Positions 1-8,399 of a stretch of DNA of 64,000 bases are shown here, piece by piece. The notes beneath the pieces were generated by a model. It searched no databases. It was not told the DNA's origin and saw only the letters and a list, made by a program, of their open reading frames with translations. Location: the NCBI RefSeq assembly GCF_026719705.1, contig NZ_JAPPRR010000001.1, forward strand, positions 907,255 to 971,254, written 5' to 3'. Positions within the stretch are counted from its first letter, which is position 1. Each line of letters begins with the position of its first letter. The position numbers were made by a program, and so were the translations under genes. This DNA comes from Pseudokordiimonas caeni. GTDB lineage: Bacteria > Pseudomonadota > Alphaproteobacteria > Sphingomonadales > Kordiimonadaceae.

Positions 1-543
1 GTGCACCTGAAGGGCTCGGAAGTCTGCACCAAGGCGGTGTGGGAAATCATGCGCGAGCAGAATTACGGACGCATCATCATGACGACCTCGTCGTCGGGGC
101 TTTATGGCAACTTTGGCCAGTCCAACTATGGCGCCGCCAAGATGGCTCTTGTAGGTTTCATGAACACGCTGTGCCTTGAGGGTGCGAAGTATAATATCAA
201 CGTCAACTGCCTGTCGCCGGTGGCGGCCACACGGATGACCGAAAACCTGATGCCGGAAGAGATGCTCGCGGCTCTGAAGCCCGAGCTTGTCACGCCGGCG
301 GTGCTGTTCATGGCCTCCAAGGAAGGCCCGAACCGCGCAGTGATCGCAGCAGGTGCGGGCGGCTTTGCCCGCGCCGTGGTGTTGGAAACAGAAGGGATGG
401 CATTCCGCGAAGAGGATGCTACACCGGAGAATATCGCGGCCAATTGGGGGACAATTGCAGATGCCGCGACGGGCAAGGAATACAAGGGTGGCAATGAACA
501 GACCATCAAGTTCCTGACCAACGCCCAGAAGGTGCGCGGCTGA
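1..543 (+). CDS. Short-chain dehydrogenase/reductase, C-terminal part (cut by window edge)
   Basis: This is the C-terminal 180 residues of a classical SDR oxidoreductase. The catalytic Tyr-x-x-x-Lys is visible as YGAAK (Tyr43, Lys47 in the visible part), preceded by a serine-rich strand (TTSSSGLYG) that supplies the catalytic Ser. The Rossmann glycine motif is missing because the gene starts upstream of base 1, so the GTG at base 1 is probably not the real start. The long tail after the fold resembles the 3-hydroxyacyl-CoA dehydrogenase domain of peroxisomal multifunctional enzymes. A thiolase follows, so a role as 3-hydroxyacyl-CoA dehydrogenase in beta-oxidation is a reasonable inference, not proven. 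Confidence 0.85.
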   Translation: MHLKGSEVCTKAVWEIMREQNYGRIIMTTSSSGLYGNFGQSNYGAAKMALVGFMNTLCLEGAKYNINVNCLSPVAATRMTENLMPEEMLAALKPELVTPAVLFMASKEGPNRAVIAAGAGGFARAVVLETEGMAFREEDATPENIAANWGTIADAATGKEYKGGNEQTIKFLTNAQKVRG

Positions 544-592
544 GGCCGCCTGTCTTCGAAGCTATTGTGAAAGAGCGCGGCTGAGGCCGCGC
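534..592. repeat. Duplicated 16-bp stop-region repeat with GC-rich hairpin
   Basis: GCGCGGCTGAGGCCGC occurs at 534-549, spanning the stop codon of the SDR, and again at 575-590. The second copy extends into a perfect hairpin (GCGCGGC, loop TGAG, GCCGCGC, 575-592). No T tract follows, so it is not a classical terminator. It could stabilise the mRNA between the SDR and the thiolase or be a remnant of a small duplication. Confidence 0.6.
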
Positions 593-623
593 GCGTTCAA
601 CCGAATTCAGGGGAGTTAAATCC

Positions 624-1805
624 ATGCGTGACGCAGTCATCGTATCCACCGCTCGTACGCCCATCGGCCGCGCCTACAAAGGCGCTTTCAATGCCACCCA
701 TTCGCCCACCATGGGCGGCCATGCCATCGAACATGCTGTCAAGCGTGCCGGTATCGATGGCGCCGAAGTTGAAGACGTGATCATGGGCTGCGCCCTGCCG
801 CAAGGCACCTCGGGCGTCAATGTCGGCCGCAACGCCGCACTCCGCGCCGGCCTGCCGGTCACCGTTTCGGGCATGACGATGGACCGTCAGTGCTCGTCCG
901 GCATGATGGCCATCGCCACCGCCGCCAAGCAGATCATCCATGACGGCATGGATGTCACCGTGGGCGCAGGCCTCGAGCAGATCTCGCTTGTCCAGAACGA
1001 CAAGATGAACCGCTACGAACTGATCGATAAAAGCCTCGTCGCCATGCACAAGGACATCTACATGCCCATGCTGCAGACGGCCGAGGTTGTCGCCAAGCGT
1101 TACGGCATCAGCCGCGAAGCCATGGACGAATATGGCTACCAGTCGCAGATGCGCACGGCGGCCGCGCAGGCTGCTGGCAAGTTTGATGACGAGATCGTGC
1201 CGTTGCCTACGAAAATGGGCGTGATGAACAAGGAAACCGGCGCCGTCGAGTTCAAGGATGTGACGCTCGCGAAAGACGAGGGCAACCGCCCGGAAACCAC
1301 GCTTGAAGGCCTCTCCGGCCTGAAGACCGTGATCGAAGGCGGCACCATCACGGCAGGTAACGCAAGCCAGCTTTCGGACGGCGCATCGGCGAGCGTGCTG
1401 ATGGAAGCCAAACTGGCCGAAAAGCGCGGCCTCGCGCCCCTTGGCCGCTATGTTGGTATCGCTGTTGCAGGTTGTGAGCCCGACGAGATGGGCATCGGCC
1501 CCGTGTTCGCCGTGCCGAAGCTTCTGAAAGCCAATGGCCTGAAGATGGATGACATCGGCCTCTGGGAACTCAACGAGGCTTTCGCCGTGCAGGTCCTTTA
1601 CTGCCGCGACAAGCTCGGTATCCCGGACGAGCTCCTGAACGTCAATGGTGGGGCCATCTCGATCGGCCACCCCTATGGCATGTCGGGCGCGCGGATGGTT
1701 GGCCATGCGCTCATCGAAGGCAAGCGCCGTGGTGCCAAATACGTTGTCTGCACCATGTGTGTGGGCGGCGGCATGGGGGCTGCCGGCCTCTTTGAAGTCC
1801 TGTGA
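624..1805 (+). CDS. Acetyl-CoA acyltransferase (thiolase)
   Basis: This 393-residue protein is a full-length thiolase, which cleaves 3-ketoacyl-CoA with CoA to acetyl-CoA and a shortened acyl-CoA, or condenses two acyl-CoAs. The nucleophilic cysteine lies in DRQCSSG (Cys90). The GHPYG histidine (His349) and the C-terminal CVGGGMG cysteine (Cys379) complete the active site. An RBS (GGGGAG) precedes the ATG. It follows an SDR and precedes a quinone-oxidoreductase-like gene in a same-strand run that also has an acyl-CoA ligase, pointing to degradative beta-oxidation rather than PHB synthesis. Chain-length preference cannot be read from the sequence. Confidence 0.93.
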   Translation: MRDAVIVSTARTPIGRAYKGAFNATHSPTMGGHAIEHAVKRAGIDGAEVEDVIMGCALPQGTSGVNVGRNAALRAGLPVTVSGMTMDRQCSSGMMAIATAAKQIIHDGMDVTVGAGLEQISLVQNDKMNRYELIDKSLVAMHKDIYMPMLQTAEVVAKRYGISREAMDEYGYQSQMRTAAAQAAGKFDDEIVPLPTKMGVMNKETGAVEFKDVTLAKDEGNRPETTLEGLSGLKTVIEGGTITAGNASQLSDGASASVLMEAKLAEKRGLAPLGRYVGIAVAGCEPDEMGIGPVFAVPKLLKANGLKMDDIGLWELNEAFAVQVLYCRDKLGIPDELLNVNGGAISIGHPYGMSGARMVGHALIEGKRRGAKYVVCTMCVGGGMGAAGLFEVL

Positions 1806-1826
1806 TCGAAGGGGAGGGGAAATCCG

Positions 1827-2801
1827 ATGAAAGCTGTTCTGTGCCGCGAGCTTGGGCCCGCCGATAAACTTGAACTCGCCGATATCGACGATCCGGTTGC
1901 CGGCCCGGGCCAGGCTGTTGTGGCGGTGAAAGCCGCCGGGATCAATTTCCCCGATCTCCTGATCATTCAGGGCAAATATCAGTTCAAGCCCGAACTGCCC
2001 TTCGTTCCCGGCGGTGAAGCCGCCGGGATCGTTGAAAGCGTGGGCGATGGTGTGACAAATGTGAAGCCGGGCGACCGGGTGATTGTCACCACCATGACCG
2101 GGGCCTTTGCTGAAAAGGTGGTGGCACCCGCCGCCATGCTGATGCCGATGCCCGATGCCATGAGCTTCGAAGTCGGTGCCGGTTTCACCATCACCTATGC
2201 CACGAGCTATCACGCGCTGAAGGACCGTGCAGACCTGAAGGCAGGCGAGACCGTGCTGGTGCTTGGTGCCGCAGGCGGCGTTGGCCTCGCGACCGTGCAG
2301 CTTGCCAAAGCCATGGGCGCCAAGGTGATCGCGGCGGCTTCGTCCGACGCCAAGCTCGAGGTCTGCCGTGCGGCAGGCGCCGATGAAGTACTGAATTACG
2401 CGACCGAAGACATGAAAACCCGCCTCAAGGAACTGACCGGGGGCAGGGGTGTTGATGTGGTTTATGATCCGGTTGGCGGTGACTATACTGAGGTTGCCGT
2501 GCGCGCTCTGGCGCCCAATGGCCGTCTGCTGGTCATCGGCTTCGCGGCTGGCGATATCCCGAAAATCCCGCTCAATCTGCTGCTTCTGAAGCAATCCGCG
2601 CTTGTGGGTGTGTTCTGGGGCGCATGGGCTGGTGCCAACCCCAAGGGGCAGGTTGCCAATATGAAGGAAATGTTCGCGATGATCGCGGAAGGGCGACTTG
2701 ATCCGAAAGTGACCGAGATTTACCCGCTTGCCGACTTCACGTCGGCTTTTGAAGCCCTTTCGGCGCGTCGGGCGACGGGCAAGGTCGTCCTTGTGCCATG
2801 A
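1827..2801 (+). CDS. Zinc-independent MDR, NADPH:quinone oxidoreductase-like
   Basis: This 324-residue protein belongs to the medium-chain dehydrogenase/reductase superfamily, quinone oxidoreductase branch. It has an N-terminal GroES-like fold and an NADPH-binding motif near residues 141-165 (GAAGGVGLATVQLAKAMG). The cysteines of zinc-type alcohol dehydrogenases are absent. Members reduce quinones or enoyl thioesters with NADPH. In this operon a 2-enoyl-CoA reductase or detoxifying quinone reductase role is possible. Its stop overlaps the next start (ATGA), indicating translational coupling to the patatin-like gene. Confidence 0.88.
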   Translation: MKAVLCRELGPADKLELADIDDPVAGPGQAVVAVKAAGINFPDLLIIQGKYQFKPELPFVPGGEAAGIVESVGDGVTNVKPGDRVIVTTMTGAFAEKVVAPAAMLMPMPDAMSFEVGAGFTITYATSYHALKDRADLKAGETVLVLGAAGGVGLATVQLAKAMGAKVIAAASSDAKLEVCRAAGADEVLNYATEDMKTRLKELTGGRGVDVVYDPVGGDYTEVAVRALAPNGRLLVIGFAAGDIPKIPLNLLLLKQSALVGVFWGAWAGANPKGQVANMKEMFAMIAEGRLDPKVTEIYPLADFTSAFEALSARRATGKVVLVP

Positions 2802-3874
2802 GCGGCCATGCCCTTCGGCTCATAGCAGGCAAGACGGCGCGGCGCCGGATCGAGGAAAACGGTCTGACGCCCGATCTTGTCCGTCTTGTGCTCGGGGCAT
2901 CCGGCGGGCCGAAATGGCTGGTTCTCAAGGGGCTTGATCAGTATGTGCTGGGCGAGTGGCTGCCGAAGGCGGCGCAGCCGATTGACCTGATCGGTTCGTC
3001 CATCGGTGCCTTCCGCATGTCGGTCGCGGCGCATCCGGAGCCTGCCAAAATGGTCCAGCGACTGGAGGACACCTATCTTTCCTACCGTGCCGACAAGGGG
3101 CTGACGGCAGAGGCAGTGACGAAACAGTCCTACGATATCGTCAATGCGCTGTTCCCGCCTGAAGATGCTGTCAGGGTAGTGGCAAATGCCGACCGCCGGC
3201 CGCTCAATATTGTGGCAGTGCGGGGCAAGGGGCCGGCTGCCAGCCATCATGCGCTCATCGAAGGGCTTGGCGTGCTCCTTGCTGCCGGCGCCAACCTGAT
3301 GAGCCGCAAGGCACTGGGGCTGTTTTACGAACGGGTGGTCTTTCACACGGGACATGCCGTCCCGTCGTCGCACCGCTGGCAGGGCTTCGGGCGGATCGAT
3401 ATCCCGCTGAGGCCCGAGGCACTTGTTGATGCCATCATGGCATCGGGATCGATCCCCTATGTGATCGACCCGATCACTGAAATCGCCGGTGCGCCGCGCG
3501 GCAATTACCGCGACGGGGGCGTCACCGACTATCATTTCGATGTGATGTGGGACGCGGGCGACGGGATCGTCCTTTACCCGCATTTCTACCCCTATCTGGT
3601 GCCCGGCTGGTTCGACAAGAAGCTGAAAGGCCGCCGTGTGCGCGGCGAGGCGCTTGATAATTTGCTGATCCTGGCGCCAAGCGACGAGTTCGTCGCCAGC
3701 TTGCCGCACGGTCGTATCCCGGAGCGCAAGGACTTCGGCGCACGCCCGGACGCCGATCGCCTGAAGGACTGGCGCAAGGTGGTGGCCGAGAGCGGCCGAT
3801 TGGGGGAAGAGTTTGCAATGCTTTCGGCCTCGCCGGGCAAGCTGATGGAGCGGCTTGAAATGGCGCCGCAATGA
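2798..3874 (+). CDS. Patatin-like phospholipase/acyl hydrolase
   Basis: This 358-residue protein has the patatin signature. A glycine-rich oxyanion segment (GASGGPKW, about residue 33) is followed by the nucleophile elbow GSSIG (Ser68), and Asp239 sits in the DGG motif (YRDGGVTDYH). These give the Ser-Asp dyad of patatin lipases. No signal peptide is seen, so it should act in the cytoplasm or at the inner membrane face. It is coupled by a 4-base overlap to the upstream MDR and lies 15 bases from an acyl-CoA ligase start. The order lipase then ligase suggests that it releases fatty acids from a lipid or polyester that are activated next. The substrate is unknown. Confidence 0.88.
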   Translation: MSGHALRLIAGKTARRRIEENGLTPDLVRLVLGASGGPKWLVLKGLDQYVLGEWLPKAAQPIDLIGSSIGAFRMSVAAHPEPAKMVQRLEDTYLSYRADKGLTAEAVTKQSYDIVNALFPPEDAVRVVANADRRPLNIVAVRGKGPAASHHALIEGLGVLLAAGANLMSRKALGLFYERVVFHTGHAVPSSHRWQGFGRIDIPLRPEALVDAIMASGSIPYVIDPITEIAGAPRGNYRDGGVTDYHFDVMWDAGDGIVLYPHFYPYLVPGWFDKKLKGRRVRGEALDNLLILAPSDEFVASLPHGRIPERKDFGARPDADRLKDWRKVVAESGRLGEEFAMLSASPGKLMERLEMAPQ

Positions 3875-3889
3875 TGGCCAAATGATCGA

Positions 3890-5608
3890 ATGGGAACGGG
3901 GAGTAGCCAATTGTACACTGATGGAACTGTATTCGGGGAAGCGGACCTGCTGGCCGGGCATCTTGGCGACTTCATCGACCTGTGCGTGGATATGCACGGC
4001 GACAGCGACGCCTTCACTTGCGTGCTGCCGACGGGCCACCATGCCACGCTGACGCACCGCCAGATCGGCAAATATTCGGATGCGGTTGCTGCCTTCCTGC
4101 GCGACGGGCTCGGGCTCAATCAGGGTGACGTGGTGGCGATCCAGGCGCCGAACGTGCTTGGCTATCCGGTCCTTGCCTTCGGCATCATGAAGGCTGGGCT
4201 TACCGTCACCAACGTCAACCCGCTATACACGGTCGAGGAAGCCCAGCACCAGCTGAAGGATAGCCACGCCAAGGTCCTGTTCGTGATCGACCTCTTCGGC
4301 GACCGTGTGAAAGGCTCCATCGACGGCACGGAAGTGCGGCACGTTTACAAACTGTCGCTCCTTGATTTCTTCCCGCAGCCGACCCGTGCCATCCTTGGCT
4401 TTGCCATGAAACATATCAAGAAGCTGATCCCGCCCTTCAGCGTGAAGTCGGAAGGCACGCTTCTCGATGTGGTGAAGGAAGGCCAGCGGCTTCTGGATGC
4501 AGGGGCGCAGCCGAAATTTTACCGCGAAGGGCGCGGACTTAACGATATCGCCTTTTATCAATATACGGGTGGCACCACGGGCCGTTCGAAAGGGGCGGCG
4601 CTGACGCACCGCAACGTGATCGCCAACATGTCGCAAAGCTCGAAGCGCAGCGCTGGCCTGATCGCCGAGAATGACAGCATGCTTCTGGTGCTGCCGCTGT
4701 ATCACGTTTACGCGCTGGCGGTTGGCGCGATGGCGAGTATGCATAACGGTGTGCATGTGGTTCTGGTGCCGGTGCCGCGGCCTATCGTCAACCTGAAGCA
4801 TGCCTTCGAGAAGTTCGATATCACGGTGATGCCGGGGGTGAACACGCTGTTCCTCGGCCTCATGCAGGAAAGCTGGTTCCGCGAAAACCCGCCGAAAACA
4901 CTGCGCATGTGCTTCGCTGGCGCTGCACCCCTGCAGCCGGCCACCGCGCAAGCCTGGACGGACCTCACTGGTGCCCCGATCTATGAAGGCTATGGCCTCA
5001 CCGAAGGGACCTGTATCGTCACCTCCACCCCCTTTACCGAACAGCCGCGTACCGGCAGCTGCGGCAAGCCGATGCCCGGCACCATCCTCAGGATCGTTGG
5101 CGAAGACGGGCGGGACCTGCCGCCGGGCGAGCCGGGTGAGCTGTGGATCAAGGGGCCGCAAGTGATGCTGGGCTACCTGAATGCGCCGGAGGCCACGGCT
5201 GCGATCCTCGCCGATGGCTGGCTGCGCACCGGCGATATCGCCAAGGTGGATGACGAAGGCTACCTTTATATCGTGGACCGGCTGAAAGACATGGTGATTG
5301 TCTCGGGCTTCAACGTGTTCCCGACGGACATCGAATCCGTACTGACCCGTCATTCGCGCATCAATGATGCTGCGGTCGTTGGTGTGCCGGACCATGAAAC
5401 GGGCGAGCGTGTGGTGGCCTATGTGGTGCCAGGCGACAATGAATTGACGCCGGAGGAAATCCGCGATTATTGCCGCGAGCACCTGACCGGCTACAAGGTG
5501 CCGAAATCGGTGGTGCTGATCGACGAACTGCCGAAATCGCCAGTGGGTAAGGTGCTGCGCCGTGAACTCAGGGACCGTGCCCGCGTCGAATTTGCATCGG
5601 TGGCCTGA
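3890..5608 (+). CDS. fadD: Long-chain fatty-acid--CoA ligase
   Basis: This 572-residue ANL-superfamily enzyme has the AMP-binding P-loop-like motif YTGGTTGRSKGAALTHRN at about residue 224, the YGLTEG motif and the C-terminal hinge and lysine region ending KSPVGKVLRR. It adenylates a fatty acid with ATP and transfers it to CoA. The length and the motif VVSGFNVFPTDIE are typical of FadD. The gene sits 15 bases after the patatin-like gene and 3 bases before an SDR, so it is surely cotranscribed. The N-terminal 15 residues are not conserved-looking and a slightly later start cannot be excluded. Confidence 0.92.
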   Translation: MGTGSSQLYTDGTVFGEADLLAGHLGDFIDLCVDMHGDSDAFTCVLPTGHHATLTHRQIGKYSDAVAAFLRDGLGLNQGDVVAIQAPNVLGYPVLAFGIMKAGLTVTNVNPLYTVEEAQHQLKDSHAKVLFVIDLFGDRVKGSIDGTEVRHVYKLSLLDFFPQPTRAILGFAMKHIKKLIPPFSVKSEGTLLDVVKEGQRLLDAGAQPKFYREGRGLNDIAFYQYTGGTTGRSKGAALTHRNVIANMSQSSKRSAGLIAENDSMLLVLPLYHVYALAVGAMASMHNGVHVVLVPVPRPIVNLKHAFEKFDITVMPGVNTLFLGLMQESWFRENPPKTLRMCFAGAAPLQPATAQAWTDLTGAPIYEGYGLTEGTCIVTSTPFTEQPRTGSCGKPMPGTILRIVGEDGRDLPPGEPGELWIKGPQVMLGYLNAPEATAAILADGWLRTGDIAKVDDEGYLYIVDRLKDMVIVSGFNVFPTDIESVLTRHSRINDAAVVGVPDHETGERVVAYVVPGDNELTPEEIRDYCREHLTGYKVPKSVVLIDELPKSPVGKVLRRELRDRARVEFASVA

Positions 5609-5611
5609 ACG

Positions 5612-6370
5612 ATGGATCTGGGGCTCAAAGGCAAACGCGTTCTCGTCAGCGGCGGCACCCGGGGGATCGGGGCTGCGATTGTGGACACTTTCCTCGCGGA
5701 AGGTGCAGACGTCGCCTTCTGTGCCCGCAACGCAAAGGCAGTTGCCGAGCGGGTTGCAGCCCTTGAGGCTCAAGGGCACCGGGTGGATGGCCGCGCCTGC
5801 GATGTATCGGACGCCCGCGCCTATCTTTCCTGGATCGACGAAGCGTCGGCCGCCTTTGGCGGCATTGATGTTTTCGTGCCAAACGTCAGCGGCATGGGGC
5901 TTGGCCTCGGCGAGGAGGCCTGGCGCCGGCAGTTCGAGGTCGACCTGATGGGGACCGTACGGGGCGCCGAGCGCGCCATGACCCACATGCCAGGTGGCGG
6001 CAGCATCGTTGTCATCTCGTCCATTTCGGGGATCGAGCCCTTTGGCGATATCGGCCCCTATGCCACCTTCAAGGCGGCATTGACGACTTATGCGAGCGGC
6101 CTTGGCGACAGTGCCGGGCGGCAGGGTGTGCGCGTGAATGTGGTCTCGCCCGGTGCCATCCATGTGGAAGATGGTTTCTGGGGTGAAATCCAGCGCAACC
6201 AGCCTGATGTTTATAATATGGTGGCAAGCCGCCATCCGCTCGGCGCCCGCCTTGGTACGCCGGAAGAGGTTGCCCGTGCGGTCGTCTTTCTGGCGAGTCC
6301 GGCCGCGAGCTGGATCACACGGGCCAATCTGGTGGTTGATGGCGGCGCGACCCGTCGTTTCCAGTTCTGA
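5612..6370 (+). CDS. SDR family oxidoreductase
   Basis: This 252-residue classical SDR has the cofactor motif GGTRGIG at residues 14-20 and catalytic Ser137, Tyr150 and Lys154 (YATFK). It is the last gene of the lipid run, 3 bases after the acyl-CoA ligase. The family reduces or oxidises hydroxyl/keto groups with NAD(P)H. Its position suggests a 3-oxoacyl reductase or hydroxyacyl dehydrogenase, but the substrate is not determined. An in-frame ATG fits the family N-terminus. Confidence 0.9.
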   Translation: MDLGLKGKRVLVSGGTRGIGAAIVDTFLAEGADVAFCARNAKAVAERVAALEAQGHRVDGRACDVSDARAYLSWIDEASAAFGGIDVFVPNVSGMGLGLGEEAWRRQFEVDLMGTVRGAERAMTHMPGGGSIVVISSISGIEPFGDIGPYATFKAALTTYASGLGDSAGRQGVRVNVVSPGAIHVEDGFWGEIQRNQPDVYNMVASRHPLGARLGTPEEVARAVVFLASPAASWITRANLVVDGGATRRFQF

Positions 6371-6439
6371 CCGGAATATCGCCTTAATCCTGCCATCCTG
6401 ATCCCCCTGAATGCGGCCATCGCATTCGGGAGGTTGATC

Positions 6440-7309
6440 ATGCTTAAATCCTTGTTGCCCGCCGGGCTCTGTTTCGCGCTGATGGGAATACTGTCGGGCG
6501 GCGTCGCCGCGCATCCAACCTTCGAGGCCGGCATCAAGGCGATTGAAGCGAAGATTGGCGGGCGTGTTGGTGTGACGGTCATTGACCCGGAAACCGGCCA
6601 GCGTCTTTCCCATCGCGGCAACGAACGGTTTGCCATGTGCTCCACCTTCAAATGGGCGCTGGCAGCAGCCATCCTGAAAGAAGTGGACGAAGGCCGACTG
6701 ACGCTTGACGAACGCATCCAGTACGGCGACCGCGATCTGCTTTCCTATGCGCCTGTCACCACGGCGCGGGTCGGGGAGGGTGCGATGAGTGTGCGCGATC
6801 TGGCGTCTGCTGCCGTATCCGTCAGCGATAATACGGCGGCCAATCTGCTGCTTGCCAAAATCGGCGGCCCGGAGGGGCTGACGGCTTTCCTTTGGAATAC
6901 GGGTGACGCTGTGACCCGGCTTGACCGCACGGAACCGAGCCTCAACGAGAACCGCGAAGGCGACCAGCGCGATACGACCACGCCGGATGCGATGGCAAAC
7001 ACGCTGCAGAAGCTGCTGACAGGCGATACCCTGTCGCCGCAGTCGCGCGATCTCTTGATCCAGTGGCTTGAGGAAACCTCGACCGGCAACAACCGCTTGC
7101 GGGGTGGCTTCCCCGGCGACTGGCGGGCCGGCGACAAGACCGGGACCTGCGGCTCGCGCGGGGCGGTGAATGATGTGGCCGTTGCGTGGCCACCGGGCCG
7201 TGGCCCGGTGTTTGTGGCGTCATATCTGAGCGATTCAGACGCGTCTTACGGCGATCTTAACGCTGCCCACGTCGAAATCGGCAAGCTGGTGGCGCAAACG
7301 ATCCGCTAG
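6440..7309 (+). CDS. Class A serine beta-lactamase, carbapenemase-like (Cys69-Cys238 type)
   Basis: This 289-residue exported enzyme hydrolyses beta-lactams in the periplasm. All class A motifs are present: STFK (Ser68, Lys71), SDN (129-131), the omega-loop EPSLN (Glu165, Asn169) and KTG (233-235) followed by Thr236. Cys67 just before the nucleophile and Cys237 just after KTGT match the 69/238 pair whose disulfide typifies class A carbapenemases (KPC, SME, NMC-A, SFC), and KTGTCG is their characteristic form. A signal peptide covers residues 1-24. I chose ATG 6440 over the upstream TTG at 6434 because GGGAGG (6428-6433) is correctly spaced. No ampR-like regulator or mobile element is adjacent, so it looks intrinsic. 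Confidence 0.93.
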   Translation: MLKSLLPAGLCFALMGILSGGVAAHPTFEAGIKAIEAKIGGRVGVTVIDPETGQRLSHRGNERFAMCSTFKWALAAAILKEVDEGRLTLDERIQYGDRDLLSYAPVTTARVGEGAMSVRDLASAAVSVSDNTAANLLLAKIGGPEGLTAFLWNTGDAVTRLDRTEPSLNENREGDQRDTTTPDAMANTLQKLLTGDTLSPQSRDLLIQWLEETSTGNNRLRGGFPGDWRAGDKTGTCGSRGAVNDVAVAWPPGRGPVFVASYLSDSDASYGDLNAAHVEIGKLVAQTIR

Positions 7310-7311
7310 GC

Positions 7312-8319
7312 TTACTGGTCGTCGCCGTAAATGGCGACGTTCAGCGGTGTTTTCGCACCCACCTTGCCGCGGTACATGCCGGGGGTATTGAAGACCTGCG
7401 CCATGTTGCCCTTGGCGTCCACGGCGATGATGCCGCCGTCGCCGCCCATCGGCTTCAGTTCATCCATCACCACCTTGTCGGCAGCGGCCTTGAGGCTCAT
7501 CCCGCCATATTCCATCAGCGCGCAGATCGAGCGGGCCACCGTCTTGCGGATGAAATATTCGCCATGGCCGGTCGCGGAAACCGCACAGGACCTGTCGTCG
7601 GCATAGGTGCCTGCACCAATTACCGGGCTGTCGCCAATGCGGCCCCACAGCTTGTTTGTCATGCCGCCTGTTGAGGTGCCGGCAGCGATATGGCCGGATT
7701 TATCGCGTGCCACGGCGCCCACCGTGCCAAACTTGTATTCGATGTCATGGTCAAGCGCCGTCTTGCCCTCGGCCAAGGCCTTTTGCAGCTGCTGCCAGCG
7801 GAAGTCGGTGTGGAAATAGGCGGGGTCAACAATCGTGACGCCGTTTTCGGCACCGAAAGTTTCGGCCCCCTTGCCCGACAGCATCACATGCGGGCTTTTC
7901 TCCATCACGGCGCGGGCGAGGGTGATGGGATTGCGAATGTTGGTAACGCCCGCCACGGCACCAGCTTCAAGCGTTTGGCCATTCATGATGGCGGCATCCA
8001 TCTCGTTCTTGCCCTCATGGGTGAAGACGGCGCCTTTGCCGGCGTTGAAATTGGGGCTGTCCTCGAGCACCTGAATGGCGGCGGTGACAGCATCAAGCGC
8101 CTTGCCTCCGGCTTTGAGAACCGCTTCGCCGGCTTCCAGCGCCTTTGTCAGGTCCGCCCGGATTGAGGCCTCCAGTTCAGGCGTCAGCTTGTCGGGCGTG
8201 ATGGTGCCGGCACCGCCGTGGATCACCAGCGCATAATCCTGCATTGCATCGTCTGCTTTTGCTGCCATTGCCGTTCCTGCCATCAGAAATGCTGCGCCAA
8301 TCAAGTGTTTTAGAACCAT
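7312..8319 (-). CDS. Isoaspartyl peptidase / plant-type L-asparaginase, exported
   Basis: This 335-residue Ntn-hydrolase precursor has the family start HGGAGT (about residue 34), the autocleavage and nucleophile motif GTVGAVA (Thr199) and the following STGGMTNK and GRIGDSP signatures. It should self-cleave into alpha and beta chains and hydrolyse isoaspartyl dipeptides or asparagine. A hydrophobic N-terminus ending AMAAKA looks like a signal peptide, so it is probably periplasmic. It converges with the beta-lactamase (2-base gap) and diverges from a DUF885 peptidase. Confidence 0.92.
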   Translation of the reverse strand: MVLKHLIGAAFLMAGTAMAAKADDAMQDYALVIHGGAGTITPDKLTPELEASIRADLTKALEAGEAVLKAGGKALDAVTAAIQVLEDSPNFNAGKGAVFTHEGKNEMDAAIMNGQTLEAGAVAGVTNIRNPITLARAVMEKSPHVMLSGKGAETFGAENGVTIVDPAYFHTDFRWQQLQKALAEGKTALDHDIEYKFGTVGAVARDKSGHIAAGTSTGGMTNKLWGRIGDSPVIGAGTYADDRSCAVSATGHGEYFIRKTVARSICALMEYGGMSLKAAADKVVMDELKPMGGDGGIIAVDAKGNMAQVFNTPGMYRGKVGAKTPLNVAIYGDDQ

Positions 8320-8399
8320 GGTTTAGTGTCCCTCCCTTTGACTTTGGCGCCATTCTAGGCATTGATGGCAGGCATACAAGATTCAATGGGGGAAATCGG

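Noticed and set aside
597-2594. A 665-codon minus-strand frame
   Set aside because: It is antisense to the thiolase and MDR genes and has low-complexity His/Gly/Ala composition. It is a shadow of real genes.
4223-6613. A 796-codon open frame on the minus strand
   Set aside because: It lies antisense to fadD and an SDR with intact motifs. Its translation is rich in His, Arg, Gly and Asp with no family motif, the usual mirror of GC-rich coding DNA.
8338-8366. Promoter-like TTGACT with a 17-base spacer before DUF885
   Set aside because: The -10 (ATTGAT) matches the consensus at only three positions. Too weak to list.
8244-8399. N-terminal extension of the DUF885 gene
   Set aside because: It overlaps the divergent isoaspartyl peptidase start and would bury the signal peptide. 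ATG 8400 has a good RBS.
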